A stretch of 64,000 nucleotides of DNA from Chloranthus sessilifolius (taxonomy: Eukaryota; Streptophyta; Magnoliopsida; Chloranthales; Chloranthaceae). The notes below the pieces were generated by a model. That model was not told the DNA's origin. It saw nothing but the letters and a program-made list of their open reading frames with translations, and made no database searches. Made by a program: the position numbers and the translations under genes. Shown here piece after piece: positions 61,601 to 64,000 of the stretch (position 1 is its first letter; the number at the start of each line of letters is the position of its first letter). The stretch spans positions 39,000,287 through 39,064,286 of the forward strand of contig CM037590.1 in NCBI GenBank assembly GCA_021018995.1. The letters run 5' to 3'.

Positions 61601-62127
61601 TCACATGGGTCATAAGTTTGACTAGGGTCAAACCAGTCAAACAGCCGCATTCTCGCCAAAGGTCAACGATTCAACCTTGGCGAAAATCTAGGTCATTACA
61701 AAAAATCCTCAAAGTTCCCCATATTGATCAGTAATATGTTTTGTGTTAATTTTGTGCTCTATTAATTTTGTAGTGATTAGAATGCGAAATAAAAATATAT
61801 AATATAAGTATATAACCCATAAGTTAGAAGGGAAAATATAAATTTTATTGATGTTGAACAAAATAGAACACTAAAATTTTTAAAAAGAGAAAAAATAAAT
61901 AAATCATACATTGGATAGGTTTGGTATGGATTAGGTAGAGGACCCCCCCATTTATAGACTTTGGGGAGTCTTAAAAAGTAAAAAATAATAATAATAAAAG
62001 CTTCAACGGTCATAAATATGACCTTGGAGATGTATGCGATCACATACAGTCAGGATTGCATATGTCATCATGGTGTATGCGAAAATGTCTTCCAAGGTCT
62101 CATATGCGATCGCATATGACAACAGTG
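58602..62127. mobile_element. hAT MITE (~555 bp) split by a solo LTR
   Basis: The ends are CAATGTAGTCAATCGCATATG and, inverted, CACTGTTGTCATATGCGATC. The flanking 8-mers CTTACGAT (58594-58601) and CTTACGAC (62128-62135) differ at one base. Without the LTR at 58730-61700 about 555 bases remain, closely matching the inverted 490-bp element at 62914-63403. Subterminal GCATATGCGAT words and the block CATAAATATGACC are shared with the 4.58-kb hAT, so it is a non-autonomous derivative of that family. Confidence 0.88.
58730..61700 (-). mobile_element. Solo LTR, 2.97 kb, nested in a hAT MITE (fossil)
   Basis: The termini form the inverted pair TGTAATGACC and GGTCATTACA, with TG...CA ends. A 5-bp duplication AAAAA flanks it (58725-58729 and 61701-61705) but lies in an A-rich tract. 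The related MITE at 62914-63403 lacks the insert at the matching point, which confirms the boundaries. Minus orientation follows from alignment with the relic at 34990-37110. No interior or primer site is present; it looks like a whole LTR and is younger than the MITE it splits. Confidence 0.82.
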
Positions 62128-62640
62128 CTTACGACCGATCAACTTAGGGAGAGAGGGATTAGGGTCCGTAACAAATGTGTGATGTGTTTGCAAGAAGAGG
62201 AAGGAGTGGATCACCTTCTCTTCCACTGCTGGGTAGCGAGGCAGGTTTGGCATGCCATAATGAAGGCGTGCCGGATGACCTGGCTGGGTCTTTGTGGAAA
62301 TTTGTGCCCAATTGTTGTGTAGCAGCGAAGGGACCTGTTTTGATGGTATCAAGGGGGCCTTTCAGAGCATTATGGTCTTTGGTGTCATGTGGGCATTTGG
62401 ATTGAAAGAAACGAAAGAGTCTTCAGGAGGAAGGATCGCTCAGTTCTTTGCATTATGAAATTGGCCAGGATTTTGCAGTGCAAGGGGTCAGTTTGTTGGT
62501 TTACAAGAACCATAGGGAGGCCAGGGGCTTTTTGGAGGAATGGGAGAACTTGAGTTGTGAGCAACTTCTGTCCTTCCATTTTGGGAAGGCTTTCTTGGCT
62601 GGTTTAAGTTGGAGTGAGTTGGGGGAAGTTCAAAGAGAAG
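62128..62640 (+). mobile_element. LINE (L1-like) fragment, right part
   Basis: It continues the zf-RVT motif C.MC....EGVDHLLFHC, then W.ARQVWHAIMKACRMTWLG. In another frame WIERNERVFRRK follows, the usual C-terminal motif of plant L1 polyproteins. Frames shift more than once, so it is a dead copy. Confidence 0.8.
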
Positions 62641-62913
62641 GAAAAAAACCTACATACGAGCTTTATCGATTTAGAGAAGGCTTATGATAGATTGTTGAAA
62701 CTAATAATTTGTTGGACGTTGAGGAGCATCCCAAACTTATATATTGAGATTATCTCATACATGTATGAGAGGGCGATAGCTAGTGTAAGAACGATGTGTG
62801 GAGAAGCTTTGGAGTCAATAGGTTTGATTGTTTGAAAATTACCAGAACATAGACAGAATTCATGGAAGCAAATTTAGTGAACATGATAGCCTGAAGGAGG
62901 ATTTAGTTAAAAT

Positions 62914-63403
62914 CATTGTTTTCATATGCGATCCTGGAAGACATTTTAATCCTGACTGTATGCGATCGCATACATCTCCAAGGTCATATTTATGACCATT
63001 GGGCCTTTTTTTATTTTTTATTTTTTTTTGCTTTTTAGTACTCCTTAGTCTATAAATGGGGGGTTCCTTTTCCTAATTCATACCAAATCCATCCAAGGCA
63101 TGATTTGTTTCTTTTTGGTCTCTTTTTTGAGTTTTTAGTGCTCTATTTTGTTTAACATTAACAAAATTTATATTTTCCCTTCTAACTTATGGGTTATATT
63201 ATATTATATACTTTTATTTTTCATTCTAGGCACTACAAAATTAATAAAACACAAAATTAACACAAAACATAGCAATGATCAATATGGGGAACGTTGGAGA
63301 TTTTTTTGAAGAAACAAATAAAATTTTTTATGCCATGGCATAATCGCATATGCGATGGCCATATGCCATGACATAGGGTCGCATATGTGGTTTGACTACA
63401 TTG
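62914..63403. mobile_element. hAT MITE, 490 bp, intact-looking
   Basis: The ends are CATTGTTTTCATATGCGATC and, inverted, CAATGTAGTCAAACCACATATG. A perfect 8-bp duplication GTTAAAAT lies at 62906-62913 and 63404-63411. It is an inverted copy of the MITE at 58602-62127 without the LTR, and is inserted in the RTE-like LINE. Confidence 0.92.
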
Positions 63404-63620
63404 GTTAAAATAGATAATCATTTAGTGTCACAATTTCAAATATTTCGCTATTTAGACTCTACTCGAGGATGTCTCATATATAGGATTAATGCAGGTTGAA
63501 TGAAATGGAGGCAAGCAAGCGGAATATTGTGCAACCCAAAAGTTCCACTTAGATTAAGGGGCGTTTTTATAAGACGACTGTTTGACCTATCATATTATAT
63601 GGTGCAAATGTTGGACTATG

Positions 63621-63942
63621 AAAAAGCAACAAGAAGATAGGGTACATGTGGCCAGGATGTGTATGTTGAGATGATTGCGTGGTGTAAGAAGGTAGGATAA
63701 AATTTGAAATGAATACATAAGAGAATTTTAGAGTGACACTTACAAAGGAAAAAAAATACGGAATGTGACTTGAGGTGGACGAAAAAGCAACAAGAAAATA
63801 GGGTACATGTGGCCAGGATGTGTATGTTAAGATGATTGCGTGGTGTAAGAAGGTAGGATAAAATTTGAAATGAATACATAAGAGAATTTTAGAGTGACAC
63901 AAAGGAAAAAAAATACGGAATTTGGCTTGAGGTGGTTTGGAC
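63621..63942. repeat. Tandem duplication, ~161 bp per unit
   Basis: Unit 1 starts AAAAAGCAACAAGAAGATAG at 63621 and unit 2 at 63782. Both contain GGTACATGTGGCCAGGATGTG, GATGATTGCGTGGTGTAAGAAG, TAAGAGAATTTTAGAGTGACAC and ACGGAAT. They differ at a handful of sites and lie in the LINE C-terminal region. Confidence 0.9.
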
Positions 63943-64000
63943 AAGTTCATCAGAAGCACAATTGAGACATTACAAGTACAAGGAGGTAGGAGAAGAGGAA

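Larger units (their letters stand above)
62640..64000 (+). mobile_element. RTE-like LINE fragments, split by a hAT MITE
   Basis: At 62668-62830 a frame reads FIDLEKAYDRLLKLIICWTL, then YIEIISYMYERAIASVRTMCGE, a reverse-transcriptase segment typical of RTE-type plant LINEs. The part up to 62905 (KFSEHDSLKEDLVKI, in another frame) joins 63412 onward across the MITE: FRYL, then RINAG.MKWRQASGILCN and PKVPLRLRGVF. The central catalytic part with the YADD box is missing, and frames are broken throughout. It runs off the right edge of the window. Confidence 0.78.

Overview
The window is nuclear DNA of a flowering plant. The evidence is the plant-type genes (an RDR1-class RNA-dependent RNA polymerase, two plant NHL-repeat membrane proteins, an RSZ-class SR splicing factor), AT-rich introns of up to 9 kb, and dense plant-type MITEs, hAT, MULE and PIF/Harbinger elements, LINEs and solo LTRs. 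The long introns suggest a large-genome lineage such as a magnoliid or other woody dicot, but the sequence does not settle the clade.

Genes from left to right: (1) 2183-4346 (+), the last two exons of an RDR1-like gene whose 5' exons lie off the left edge. (2) 8781-17081 (+), a complete six-exon gene for a 405-residue NHL-repeat, single-pass membrane protein, with one GC-AG intron. (3) 20483-33849 (-), a complete seven-exon gene for a 485-residue NHL-repeat protein of a second subfamily, converging on the first. (4) 50000-51207 (+), the 5' UTR exon, 5' UTR intron and first coding exon of an RSZ21/RSZ22-like splicing factor; I could not find its later exons. I rebuilt all exons by hand from reading frame, splice-site dinucleotides and remembered family sequence.

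The rest is mostly transposon-derived. A MULE-like element (7072-8615) sits in the repeated promoter of the first NHL gene. Introns of the NHL genes hold TRIM-like LTR remnants, a LINE, hAT MITEs and two solo LTRs with perfect 5-bp target duplications (25158-28220, 30064-31055). The 34-50 kb interval has degraded LTR relics, foldback MITEs and a 2.49-kb tandem duplication (about 40560-45523).

The right 12 kb is a nest. A 4.6-kb hAT element (52602-57179) encodes a broken transposase and holds a PIF/Harbinger-type element (55373-56847) that carries a piece resembling the N-terminal region of GOLDEN2-LIKE transcription factors. Two short derivatives of the same hAT family (58602-62127 and 62914-63403) lie in LINE sequence, one of them split by a solo LTR (58730-61700).

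I see no rRNA, tRNA or CRISPR array. The two NHL genes are of uncharacterised biochemical function. RDR1 and RSZ proteins act in RNA silencing and pre-mRNA splicing. Nothing suggests that the four genes form a pathway.
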